Assembly (NCBI RefSeq): GCF_949628215.1
Contig: NC_134277.1
Location: 111,493,463-111,557,462, forward strand
DNA length: 64,000 nucleotides
Origin: Phalacrocorax aristotelis
Taxonomy: Eukaryota; Chordata; Aves; Suliformes; Phalacrocoracidae
Direction of reading: 5' to 3'
The notes below the pieces were generated by a model that did not search any database, was not told where the DNA came from, and saw nothing but the letters and a program-made list of their open reading frames with translations. Numbering within the stretch: position 1 is the stretch's first letter; each line of letters begins with the position of its first letter. A program made the translations under genes and the position numbers. This document shows, in pieces, positions 1-10,901 of this stretch.

Positions 1-3000
1 TTAGCTGCCCCTACAAGCAGGGAGTTCACACTAGAGAAGAACTGATATTTTCCGTCTTCCTCTGACAAACCACCAGACCTGAACACTGTAATCATGGTCT
101 CCTGTACAAAGGAACCTAAAGTGCTGTGACTTAGGAAACCCAGAACAAACTCCCAGCTCTTCTATTGCTCTGCGGTGGGACATTACCCATGCCATGTCAA
201 TACTTTGTCATTCACATCTTCTCTGCTTTATCTTGATGTTTTGCACTGCGCCCACATTGGGTCATGTAGGCAGTAAGACTAATAAAATTCTCTCAAGATC
301 TAGATCTAGCAGTAGGCTGCAATTACCATTGGAAAAGATGCTTTTCTAGTGATATCATTTCAGTGTCATCAGAGCTGCCTGAAAACAATACTTCATTGTT
401 ATATTGCGTAAACATCCTTCTAGGTCATTCCTGCCTTGATGAACTTTGTCTGTGCCATCAGAGGATGGAAGATGGCAGAAGTATCCAAAGTGCGTCAGCT
501 CTGCAAACCCACTGTTCTCTGGTTCAACAGCTAACCAAACTGTGTCCACACGTCATTGCTGGGGAGCCGGCTCTTTCCCAGAAGGAAAATAGAAAACATA
601 CTGTATCATTGTGGGGCAGCTCCAGCATGCTAAATAGAATCACATACTATCACTTCATAAGCAAAACCTGCTACCAAGGGGAAACAAAGGTTATGTTTGG
701 TTTTGAGGTTTTAAAAGCATTTTTTCTTTTTTCTTCTTTTTTTTTTCCTCTTAACCCAAAGGGATCCAAACCAGACGTTCCCTCCTGTCTGAAAGAGTTA
801 GGCCTAGGACATTTGTGGCCTGATTCTCCTCTCAGCTATACTGAGTTAAGTCAGATGTACCTCCAGTGAGCTGACAGAGCTACTTCAGTGTAAAACCAAA
901 GTGAGGGAGACAAGAATCTGCGCCACACTAATGAAGTCATAAGAGCAACAGCCCGCCAGAGCAGCATCAGCATTTTCAAACCAAAATGATGTTGATCTTT
1001 CAGCTGGAACACACAAGATTTTGAAGCTCATTCAAATACTCTACACCAAAGTATTCAATTCCTTTCCAGCATCTTTTATTGCAGTTGATAATATGGGTCT
1101 GCAGCCTGCTGAAGCCAAGAAAAATGGCAATGACTTTACCCTCCTTTCTCTGCTTGCCAGTTTTTAACACAGATGAAAGAGAAGGCTAACGAGAATAAGG
1201 AACAGCAATGAGTAAGGAGCCCTTGCAGGTGCCACAAGGTATGACATTCTCCAAAGCATCCTGACACTTGCTGACAAGAGGGACTGTTGAGATCATGGCC
1301 TGTGGCTTGCAAACCACAGAAGTCATTCAGCAATTCCTGCAGTCAGACAACGACCCTTGGGTGACTTGGAAGGTCTAGATTAGATGGGTTTGGACACTGG
1401 AAATTATTTTGAATATTCGTCTCAGGCAAAGAGAAAGAACTACCATCATGTGCCTGAGATCTTTTTCTTTTTAAAGCTAGTTATCTTCATGAGTCTACAA
1501 AAAGAAGAATCTCTCAGGATTCTGTCTGTGGTAAATAAATCTCCTTTCTTTGAAGACAAGCGCAGCCTCCAAGTTTGGTCCCTGTAAGAATTTGAAACCC
1601 GGCACAAAATCAGAGTTTCTGGTCCTAGTTGATCCAGTACAGATGGACTCTATCATGGGGAATATGTATGTTTTCAGTATACAGTGCTCCTTGTCTGCTC
1701 AGTCTTTGCTTTGGCCTTTGAACCTCACTTGTAATTCCCAACCTAGCTCTTGACCCTTCTTCATGGACTTCTGATTTGACCTTTGCTAATTTTCTTCCTC
1801 CTAATTCTGACCTGCTTGTCTTAGATTGCTTAAACCTTATCTCATCTGCTATCCCAGTACCTGCTCTGCAGTTTATAGTCCCTATGTGCTTAAGCCTCTG
1901 AGGACCTTCTTGACCAGACCTTCTGGCTAAGTGCAGCCTATATCCCGGATTCTAATTGACTGCACTACCTTCATCCAATCTCCAAACCTGACTCCAGTTT
2001 GACCCTTGTCAGGGGGCCTGATTACCCATATTCTACTGTGCGCATCTTACCTCCCAGGGCAGAGGAACATGGCAGAGTAGCTCCTGAGTCATCTGTGATG
2101 ACTACCAGTATCCAGCTTACATTCATTGCTAAGCCACCCCGTGTCTTCCACATAAAAAATTCTCCCCCTTTTGGGGAGATTTTTGGGCTGAAATTGTTTG
2201 CATTTCTCTTTGCATTCCTGTCCTTAAACATTTGAATCCAGTAGAGGCCCTGAACTATCAGTAGATATCCTGAAACCACCTTGCAGACTCCAAGTAAAAT
2301 AAATCTTTTTCTATGTTTTCTTACAAAAAACATTTCCCATTCTGTCAATGGACAGCATCAGCCCAAGGCAGTGCTAACCGTTCACATGTCCAAGTTTCAT
2401 GTCATCCTTCCAGTCTCATCATATCTTTTGTGATACTTTCCTGTGTTACCTTACCTCTCCTTCCCACTTCCATCCTGATCTTCACAGTCCAGCAAGTGTG
2501 TTGACCAAGAGAGGATTCTTATAGGGTTATTGGTCCCATCTTGCAAGGCATATGGTCCCTGTCACACAGCTGAATATTAGGTAATATCACAGAGTGACTG
2601 GGCACCAAGCAGCCACCAGGGCATTGCCCTTCCTTTTGTCTGCCTCTCCTGAACTGAAGGCAACCTATTCTCCGCCTGAACTACTCCTTCTTGAGCAAGA
2701 GAAGCCCAACCCCACTGACAAATGCAGCTTCCCTGTCCACACCCTGGCTGGATCCGCTGGCTCTTTCCGGTGGCATCAGGTGGAGAAGCTGGGATGCTTC
2801 CTGTCTGCATGCCCAAGCTCTTTGGAAGTCTGGGTGCTACAACACACCCAAACAGCTTAGATTAGACAACACTGTAAACTGGGGATGGGACTGGTGGGAA
2901 AGCATTGTCCTCTTCCATACCACAAAATTCAGAATCAACTCAAAGCTACTCAAGCAAAATTACCTTTAGTTGCTGTTGGTAAAGTTCTGACTATTCAGAA

Positions 3001-3787
3001 TAAGTTTCCCATACACAGGGTACTCAAAAATAGGTGTAAAATTATTCTGATTATTATTAGGAAACCCATTAATAATTGTGGTCTTCCAATAAGGCAGATA
3101 CTATGCACAGATTCTTCATCAGGCTGCAGAAAGGTACACGTTCTCGAAGTCACAGGCTACTTCTAATAAGCTCTAGAGCCTGTACTGGATCCTTCCTTTA
3201 ATTATCTCCTAATATCTGTGAAGCAGCATGATTCAGAAAGTTGTTGGCCTCTCCAATAAAAGAGGTAGGGCTGGGTGGATGTTTGTGAATCCAACAGCAA
3301 GAAGCTGTGTGTTTTTCCTCCTTACCCGTAAACAATATTCACACACTGACTTTTTTCTTTACTTTCTGGGGAAATAGTCCCATCTGTATGAGCTGGCACA
3401 CTGATGATTTTTTGACTTTCTCCCTCACTTCTCCCCTGACAGACTGCACAAGAAACTAAGTAGGTGGAGGTTTAATATTTTATTACTTCTATAGCTTCAT
3501 TCCGAGATGTTTATAAAGAAGGAAATCAACCTCTTCCTGGATAGCAATGAACTGTCCACTTCTTCCAGCCAGCTTCTTTGTAACACATGAAAAGCCTTTC
3601 TTATAGGCAGGCTTATTAGCTTTGCTCCAGCTATGAAAGGGGAGTGAAAAGAAAGCAAGGGGGTTGGATGAGGAGCATGCCTCAAATCCTTCCCTTGAAC
3701 TCCTCCTCATATTCACCAGAAACAGGTAGGAGCTTGGTATGTGGCACGCATCTCGGGCTGTGTTCATGCTTCTTGGTTTTGGGAAGG
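1..3787. other. Intergenic, no gene seen
   Basis: Mixed AT-rich sequence. Besides the element at 817-924, only short chance open frames occur. Confidence 0.7.
817..924. repeat. Eroded palindromic MITE-like element
   Basis: Begins GGCCTGATTCTCCTCTCAG and ends with an approximate complement (GAGACAAGAATCTGCGCC). The interior alternates half-complementary blocks. It resembles a class of very old amniote foldback elements opening with GGCCTGATTCTGATCTCA. Family name not assignable from memory. Confidence 0.5.
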
Positions 3788-3892
3788 AGCCAGGTTTAGT
3801 GCAGAAGGTAGGAGGTTAAAATGGATCACATCCCTGGGCGGCAGAGAGATGCCTGAACTTTTTCAGAACAAAAGTTGCTGAAGCTTCAGAAG
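3788..3892. repeat. Local direct duplication, copy A (105 bp)
   Basis: Matches 4682-4786 over 105 bp without gaps and with six mismatches by my count, about 94 per cent identity. The family is not recognised. See copy B. Confidence 0.9.
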
Positions 3893-4681
3893 CAAAGAGA
3901 AGGCAGGCAGTGCATCAGAGCTTCCACCAAAGCAAGGAGGCTTAGACAGGACCCTTCCTGCACATCAAAGTACTCAGAATAAACTGTGCATTGTTCCCAA
4001 AGATATAACCAAGAGATTCTTTAACTTTCATGCAAGCCCTTGCAATTTCAATTCTTTCCTTCACACATGTATCTGGAAATGGTCTCTGCTAAAATATAAA
4101 TGCCCCGATTCTCTGTGTCCCAGCAGGAAACCTGGGATGTCCATTAACAACATTGGAGCTTGCCAATAGCCTGAAACACATAACACCGGGTAAAGCACCT
4201 GGCCTGACAGCTCCCAGGTTAATTTTTGTGCCTTTTTCCCCTCCAACAAACCTGCAGGCAACTACATGCTTTTTTCAACAAGTCTCTGGGGGAGAGTTCT
4301 GTCCTCCCTATCTTAAGGGAGGGTTTGATATCAATGGTTTTCCAAGCTTGTCTGGGATCACAAATCAGGCTTGAACTGTTGACCCACCTCTTTCAAATTC
4401 TGGGAGGTAAGTTAGAGAACTTCATGCCCAATAACAGATGTCTGAACCAGGTGGGGATTCATAACGGCTGGGCCGGATCAGATGGTACCTTTAGCAGGAT
4501 TAGGACACCAAGCCACACATGGCTTGGACAAAGGAATAGTTGTTGACAAAGAACAGTAAACACCCAGCTCCCGTGATGTGATTTTGAGTCCTCATATGTG
4601 AGAAAAGGACAGGGAAAAGCCCCTCCTGTACAGTCAGTTGGCTCAGTGGCCAAAATAGTGTGTAGCAGGGGGGTAGATAAA
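3893..4681. other. Intergenic spacer between the two 105-bp repeats
   Basis: 789 bases with no recognised domain, repeat family or RNA gene. No long match to either flank was seen. Confidence 0.6.
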
Positions 4682-4786
4682 AGCCAGGTTTAGTGCAGAA
4701 GGTAGGAGGTTAAAACGGGTCATACCCCTGGGCGGCAGAGAGATGCCTGAACTTTTTCAGGACAAAAGTAGCTGAAGCTTCAGAAG
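4682..4786. repeat. Local direct duplication, copy B (105 bp)
   Basis: Direct repeat of 3788-3892, 894 bp away in the same orientation. The match begins at AGCCAGGTTTAGTGCAGAAG and ends at GAAGCTTCAGAAG. Flanks do not match beyond a few bases. It may be a local duplication or two insertions of one unrecognised repeat. Confidence 0.9.
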
Positions 4787-5913
4787 AAAGAAGATAAAAA
4801 TACCCGTAGAGACAGCCCAGGGGCACAGCGCTGCACTCTTGTGAGGACCCAAAGAAAGAGCCCTTTGTGGTATTTATCCCAGTGGGTGGTGGTGGTGGGA
4901 ATTTTGAGTTTTGATACTGGGAACAGAGAAAAGGCAGTCGCTGCCGGAAGGAGCTGGGCCTCACCATACTACAGTGAAGAAAGGGCTAACGGAGAAGCTT
5001 AGGAGGAAAGTGAACTGTGGGTCTGAGCTTAGGGCACCCCTCACTAGAAGCTCAAGAAAGCTGCCATGCTGCAAGGGTGGCAGTGCCAAAAGACTGAGAA
5101 GACGTGTGTGACAGGGTCATGGGATATTAGGCTCAGATAAATTTGACAACAGGATCCCATGTTAAGGAGCAGGAGAATTTCAGAGTCATGTAACTCTCTC
5201 GCAGGTACAAGAATATTTCCTTCTATTCTCTGTCTGGTCCTCTGTCTTACAATGTGTTCACCCCCGGCATGAACAGCCCAGTGGCTTGTCAGTTCATGCT
5301 ATCAGCCAAGATAACAATTTGCTTGTAGTGCACCCTAGCCCTCCTGGCATTAGTCTATGATTTGGGTTCATTTTCAGCATACTGGTGAGAAGTCAGAGCT
5401 GCTGCAGCTCCCCTTGCTTCCTGGCAAGAGGAAGAGAGAAGGTAAGATAAAAATACCAAGGAACTATACAGATGTCAGAAACAGCCTTTCTGTAGCCTGT
5501 GGGAGACAATAATCAGCAAGAGGCATTTTTCATCCCCCGCTGGGGAAAGAGAACACATTAAAAATGGACATTTTTCCCTGGATTTTTCATGTATTTTGAG
5601 TGGTACTTCTCTCATCATCTCACTGTCCTGCTTCAAAGATTCAAGGAGATCAGTGAGCGCTTTATGCTGGACTTGGAGTAACGCCAGGAAGGCTGAAGGA
5701 AGCCTTGTCAAGATACCCAAATTTCAGGGCAATGCTGTTGCCCCTGTGACCCCCAGAACTGGTTTCCAGTCCTAATAGAGTAGGGACAGGAAAAGGTGGA
5801 CAGGTCTGGACACATCATGTACCTCCCTGGCACATCAACACAGCAATTGTTCACTACTTATAGTCTTTTAGTGCAAGGCTGTTTATACAGAAAAAAAAAA
5901 AATACAAAAGATA
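4787..5913. other. Intergenic, no gene seen
   Basis: Nothing recognised. Confidence 0.7.
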
Positions 5914-6114
5914 GAATGGAATCACAGAATCACAGAACGGTAGGGGTTGGAAGGGACCTCTGGAGATCGTCTTGTCCAATCCCCCTGCTTGAGCAGGGAC
6001 ACAGGAACGTGTCCAGGTGGGTTTTGAATGTCTCCAGGGAAGGAGACTCCACAGCCTCCCTGGGCAGCCTGTTCCACTGCTCTGGCACCCTCACAGAAAG
6101 AAGTTTTTTCTCAT
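5914..6114 (-). mobile_element. CR1 LINE, 3'-end fragment
   Basis: On the + strand it opens with the complement of the CR1 3' microsatellite (ATCACAGAATCACAGAA). It continues with GGGTTGGAAGGGACCTCTGG, the CTTGAGCAGGGACAC region, GGAGACTCCACAGCCTCCC and CTGGGCAGCCTGTTCCA. These are the diagnostic blocks of avian CR1 tails. The element is 5'-truncated, as most CR1 copies are, and is little diverged. The spurious open frame across it is not a gene. Confidence 0.95.
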
Positions 6115-7144
6115 AAAATCACCTTGGGTAAATAAATCACCTTGGGGTTTTTTTTCCCCGCTGTGACACTTTGATGTCACTTCTTTTTTTTGTTCTGCAG
6201 CCTGTGTTTTTCCTTTGAACCACACCGTTCAGAAAGGCTTCCACGCATACCCTTTCCAAGCACCTTGTCACAGACATCCTTTAAATATGCAATCAAACAT
6301 ACTAGTCTCAATAGTTTTCATTAAACTACAGTTAAAAACTGTCCTGCCAATCCACTGGCAAACAATCCTACTTAAAAAAATAGGAAAAAGAAAGAAAACC
6401 ATAGTACCAGTGCACAGGTATTTCAGTTGAAAAAACTACTGCTTCAACAGCATCAGGCATGGATAACTGAGAAAGGATGAGTCAGGCTCAAAACAACTTC
6501 AGCGCCTGCCTGGGTCTCACCAGCTTCCTTGGTGCAGCTCATTCTACCACCTGCTCTGAATTTAGGGCCCAATGCACCAATGCACCAAGCATGCGCTTGA
6601 AGAAAGCATGGTTACTGCCCATTGGCATCAAGATACATTCAGTTACTTGTCACAGACAGGACCTAAGGAGACAGGAGCGCCTCCCTCGCAGGTGCACTAA
6701 CTTCACCAGCAGGCTGGCTTGGCTCTCCAGCATGAAGCTGTGCCTGCCTGAAGGGCTCATTTCTGCCTTTGCCCACACTCTCCCATTGCCAATGTTGTTT
6801 CAGTCTTGCACTTGCATTTCCTGCGGTGATCTTGCCCTGACCTTTGACAGGCTTCACGCAGTTAATTAGGTTTGGCTGTAAGTTGCTTCATTTCTAGCAG
6901 CGTTTTCATTTTGCCTATTCCCTTTCCCCCTCAACTGCAGGATACAGCTCTTTAGGGGAGATGAATTCTGTCTTCAGGTGAAAGTCTGGAGGTTTCTTTC
7001 ATTGACCTAAATTAAACTCCAGGTTTACATTGACGTCAGAATTTAGTCCTAGGACTTTCATGTCCTGCCAAATCCATAGAAATGGGGAGCAGCATGCTTA
7101 AAAATCTAGCTCAACTCATTAAAGTATTTTAATTAAATAATATT

Positions 7145-7341
7145 TATAGTACAATTGGACATATGTATGTGTATTTTGAGTGAATATTGATATTTTAAAT
7201 TATGCAGTTAATTATGAAAATAAATTACATGCCTGTATTCAAGGAGTCAGCAAAAGTAGGGACAGAAAGGATTTCTCCTCTATTACCTGCTTAAGGAAAG
7301 AGTTGAAATTATATATGTTAATGCTACAAGGTGGTTCTTGA
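7145..7341. repeat. Diverged repeat pair, copy 1
   Basis: Colinear with 8313-8515 through shared blocks (TATAGTACAATT, GAATATTGATATTTT, GTTAATGCTACAAG). Identity looks near 65 per cent by eye with small indels. Family unknown. Confidence 0.5.
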
Positions 7342-7425
7342 ATCACAGGGCCCTCAAAAGAGAATAAAGGACTAGGTAAGAATGATTAATGTGCTTTTAC
7401 ACAAAGAATGATACTTTTTACATAT

Positions 7426-7447
7426 CTTTGACCTTCTAAGGTCAAAG
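7426..7447. promoter_or_regulatory. Perfect inverted repeat with everted AGGTCA half-sites
   Basis: CTTTGACCTT, CT, AAGGTCAAAG: 10-bp arms with a 2-bp centre. It can be read as TGACCT-4-AGGTCA, an everted nuclear-receptor-type pair. Function is inference only, since it lies 24 kb from the only promoter seen. Confidence 0.35.
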
Positions 7448-8312
7448 GGATTATAGGACTGTTTGAAGTTCAGGAGGAGCTGAGCAAGGAAACAAGAGAG
7501 CTTTTCATGGGGTGATGAGAAGCTGTGGCTGACATTTTAAGAGCAGAAAGCCTATTTTTATTAACGCCTTCTTTCTCAGGTAAAAAATGTTTTTGGCAGA
7601 AGAAAACAAAACAAGCATACAAATGTGCAAAAAATAATCCAACTTCTTCTGCAAGCACACAGACCTAAACTTGACATTCAGGAGAACCAGCGTGCTCATC
7701 CATGAGGAGGCAGAAAAGAAAGACCCCTTGGAGGCAGGTCACTGAAGCCAGGATAGCATGGCATTATCAACAGTTAAATTAACACTCACTGCACTTCTGG
7801 AAATATATTAGGACAGCTGTTCAGATTCTGCAGCAGTAAGAGGTTTTTTTCTTAAGATTTTTCTGTTTAAACTTTTGAAGAGTATGACTTGCACATTTCT
7901 GTGCACAAATCAATGAGTTAGTGAACATCAGGGCAGTTATTTGAGCATGTGAATAATAGCAAATACAACATGTGAATTATAGAAAGGAGTACAGCATAAG
8001 GACTCTAGGGTAGATTAGGTTATTCTCAGTATTTTACTTGCTGAAAAACGCTTTTTGCAGGGGAGGAGGGTTAAATTTAATTAATAGTTTTGGCAGTGAG
8101 ATCTCAGAAAGATGAAAGACAGGGCGAAGTGTTTCATTTGATATTTTCAGTATTCTTTCCCTTTCTCATTTCCAAATGGTATTTTTTTACCTTAAAATTG
8201 TCCAATTACGTTGAAGAGTTTTTAAAAGAGTTTACAATCCCACAAAGGAAACTGAATATTTGACTTCGAGTCAAATGAAAGGTTTTGATCAATCTTAAAT
8301 TATTTTTCCTTT

Positions 8313-8515
8313 TATAGTATAATTACATATGGGTATGTGGCTTTTAGCATGAATATTAATATTTTGTAAACATATTTGTATACATCAAATATAAAGTAAA
8401 TCATGTGTATCTACTTACTCAGCCACAGTGGTAAAGTGTGGAAAAGAGCATTTTCTTCTTTTCCTGTTCTGAAATAGACTTAAAATTTGTATTTTAATGC
8501 CACAAGAATGTCCTG
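8313..8515. repeat. Diverged repeat pair, copy 2
   Basis: Partner of 7145-7341, direct orientation, about 1.17 kb downstream. Shared blocks read TATAGTATAATT, GAATATTAATATTTT and TTTAATGCCACAAG. Weaker similarity may continue to about 7376 and 8553. Confidence 0.5.
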
Positions 8516-10701
8516 ATGTTAGGTCCTTGCAAAACAGGAAAAAAATTTCACTTAGTATCACCACTATAGCAAGAGTCTATTCCAGTGTCCTCAGTTCAGC
8601 TACCAAACTGAACATTCAGTGGAGATCTTGTATGGAACACTTGGGTCAGGGCTTGCTTCTCCCTTTTCACTTTTGTCTAAATTTTCATGGACCCTTTTCC
8701 AAAATCACTTTTCATCTCCTAGCTGTAGCAAAAGACTGGAATGAAAAAAAAAATCTCATTTCTTGCTCTTTCCTTTTGCTTACCCTCAAGCTATGAACAC
8801 TAGTACTTGGCTGTTATTAATGCAGCTTGCTCAACTTACATTAGACTTTTTGAGCATAAATTGAGACTGCCAACAGAAATTCTCCATCTGCATATACAAA
8901 AACACATATATGTGTACTGTTTTTTGCAAAAATCCGATAAGAGTTCTTCTCAAGAATGAACTCTTAAAACAGAATTGGAAATAGCTTACAAGCCTCCATG
9001 GCTTAAAAAAATTAGTAACTTACTTCCATGCAGAGCAATTGGCTTGGTCTCAGCCTTTTTCCTTGTCTGCATCAGGAAAACACAAGAAGTTTCCACGTTC
9101 ACAAAGATGGCACCACAGAAAGGGAAAATCCATTCAATCCTAAACCAGGCCTCTCTCAGCTCATCTTCATCGGTAAGTAGTTTGAAGTGGCTGTTTCCTC
9201 TTATTCTTCTTTAATACTCCCTCCATAGAAACACAAATGTCAAAAGCAACGTCAACATAGCTTACTCAGTCAAGGTCTTAGACCAACTACAAAACTATAC
9301 CTAGAGGATATGGTATCTACCCTATAAAATGTACAATTCAAAGTCCTTCACTGCCTATAGACCACTCTGCTATAGCTCTATTTGTGTTGAGAGAAGCGCC
9401 ATGTATAATCTTGATTTTTAGAGCTTTCTGAAAGAAACGTTGAATTTCACCTTAAATGCTTCATTCAGCCCAGTGTTTACTCTGGACTCATACTGCAAAT
9501 TCACACATGTTCAAGGACGTTTTTTATTTGGTGGAATATCTGCCATGTAATACATGCAGCAAAGGGCAGACTGTTCAAATTCACCGAATCATTTTGGCTT
9601 GAAGAAAAGTTTAAAAAGCCAGACTCAGGAATGCATTAGTTGTGGCATTCTTTTAACTAGTGTTACAGCAGGCTGAGAACTCAGGTGGATGTGAGAAAAC
9701 ACCGGTTTCCTTCCTCTGCCAAAGGAGATGTAACCAACAGCCCTCACCTCCCAGAAGTTCACCCGTAATATCAACCCTTTTTGTATTCCAGGCAGGGTAT
9801 CTGTCTCTATCTGCCCCCTTAACTAGTTTCATTAGTAACTAAAGACCTTAAGAAATTACTAAACTGCAGGTTTCCCACCTTTCAGCTGAGCATCCTACCG
9901 ATCAGGTAAGATCAGAGTCCCATTCATTTCCTCTAGGTGGTTCTAAAAATCCTCTACAGGGTAGAAGATCTTCAACAGAAGTGACTGAGGGGCTTGGTAG
10001 CACAGCAAAATTGAGCTGTACGTGTCAGAAGGGGTTAAAGGCTACACTGTGCAAAGAAGGCACGCCTTTGTCTTTACCTCAATAGGGTGAAGATGAAGGT
10101 GCTGCCTTATGGTCTACTCTTTTTAATTTTTATTTTAAATTTTTATGGGAAATGGGTACAGGAGAAAGTGTAGGTAGCCTGCAAGTTGGACCACTCCTCT
10201 GGGGTCGTTTCTGTGTTCCAATAAATATTCATGCAAAGTTGAAAAGTGACAAAAGAGAAGAGTTCACTGGCAACAGGTTAAAAGTGTCCAACTCCTCCTT
10301 TTCATTTTCCAGTTTTGTGAATCTATCCCTTCATTTCCTTTGCTTTTCTTGCAAATGCTTGGAAAACAAAATGTTTCATTTTGGGTTGAACAGAATGTTT
10401 CATTCAACACAAAATGTAATTTTGCAAGTTTTCATTCTTCCTTAGGGAGAAAAAAAATTGAAAAAAAGGTCTAGGTTCATTTTAATCCAAACCAAAATCT
10501 TGATCTTTTTAACCCAGTCACCAGAAGAAAAAAACCCAATTCTTCACATAGCCTTAATGATACATTCAATCAATTGCAATTGCTAGATCCCACTTGCTCA
10601 GCTGCTCTAAGAACTCCAGGCTACAAAAACTAATTGCTTCAACAGGCAAAGGTGTGCCAAGCACATCTAAGTAGAAGAAAATGTGATTATTGTAAGTGGG
10701 G

Positions 10702-10901
10702 GAGGAGAGGAGAGGAGAGGAGAGGAGAGGAGAGGAGAGGAGAGGAGAGGAGAGGAGAGGAGAGGAGAGGAGAGGAGAGGAGAGGAGAGGAGAGGAGAGG
10801 AGAGGAGAGGAGAGGAGAGGAGAGGAGAGGAGAGGAGAGGAGAGGAGAGGAGAGGAGAGGAGAGGAGAGGAGAGGAGAGGAGAGGAGAGGAGAGGAGAGG
10901 A
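10702..10901 (+). repeat. Pentanucleotide microsatellite (AGAGG)n, about 40 perfect copies
   Basis: About 199 bases of uninterrupted AGAGG units, purine-only on the + strand. Long repetitive open frames in all phases (ERRGE or LSSPL repeats) are artefacts of the array. The copy number in an assembly may be wrong, since such arrays collapse easily. Confidence 0.98.

Larger units (their letters stand above)
6115..10701. other. Intergenic, AT-rich, no gene seen
   Basis: Contains the diverged repeat pair (7145, 8313) and inverted repeats at 7426-7447 and 8258-8276. Around 10370-10440, TGTTTCATT-type blocks may be an old repeat. No coding evidence. Confidence 0.7.
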
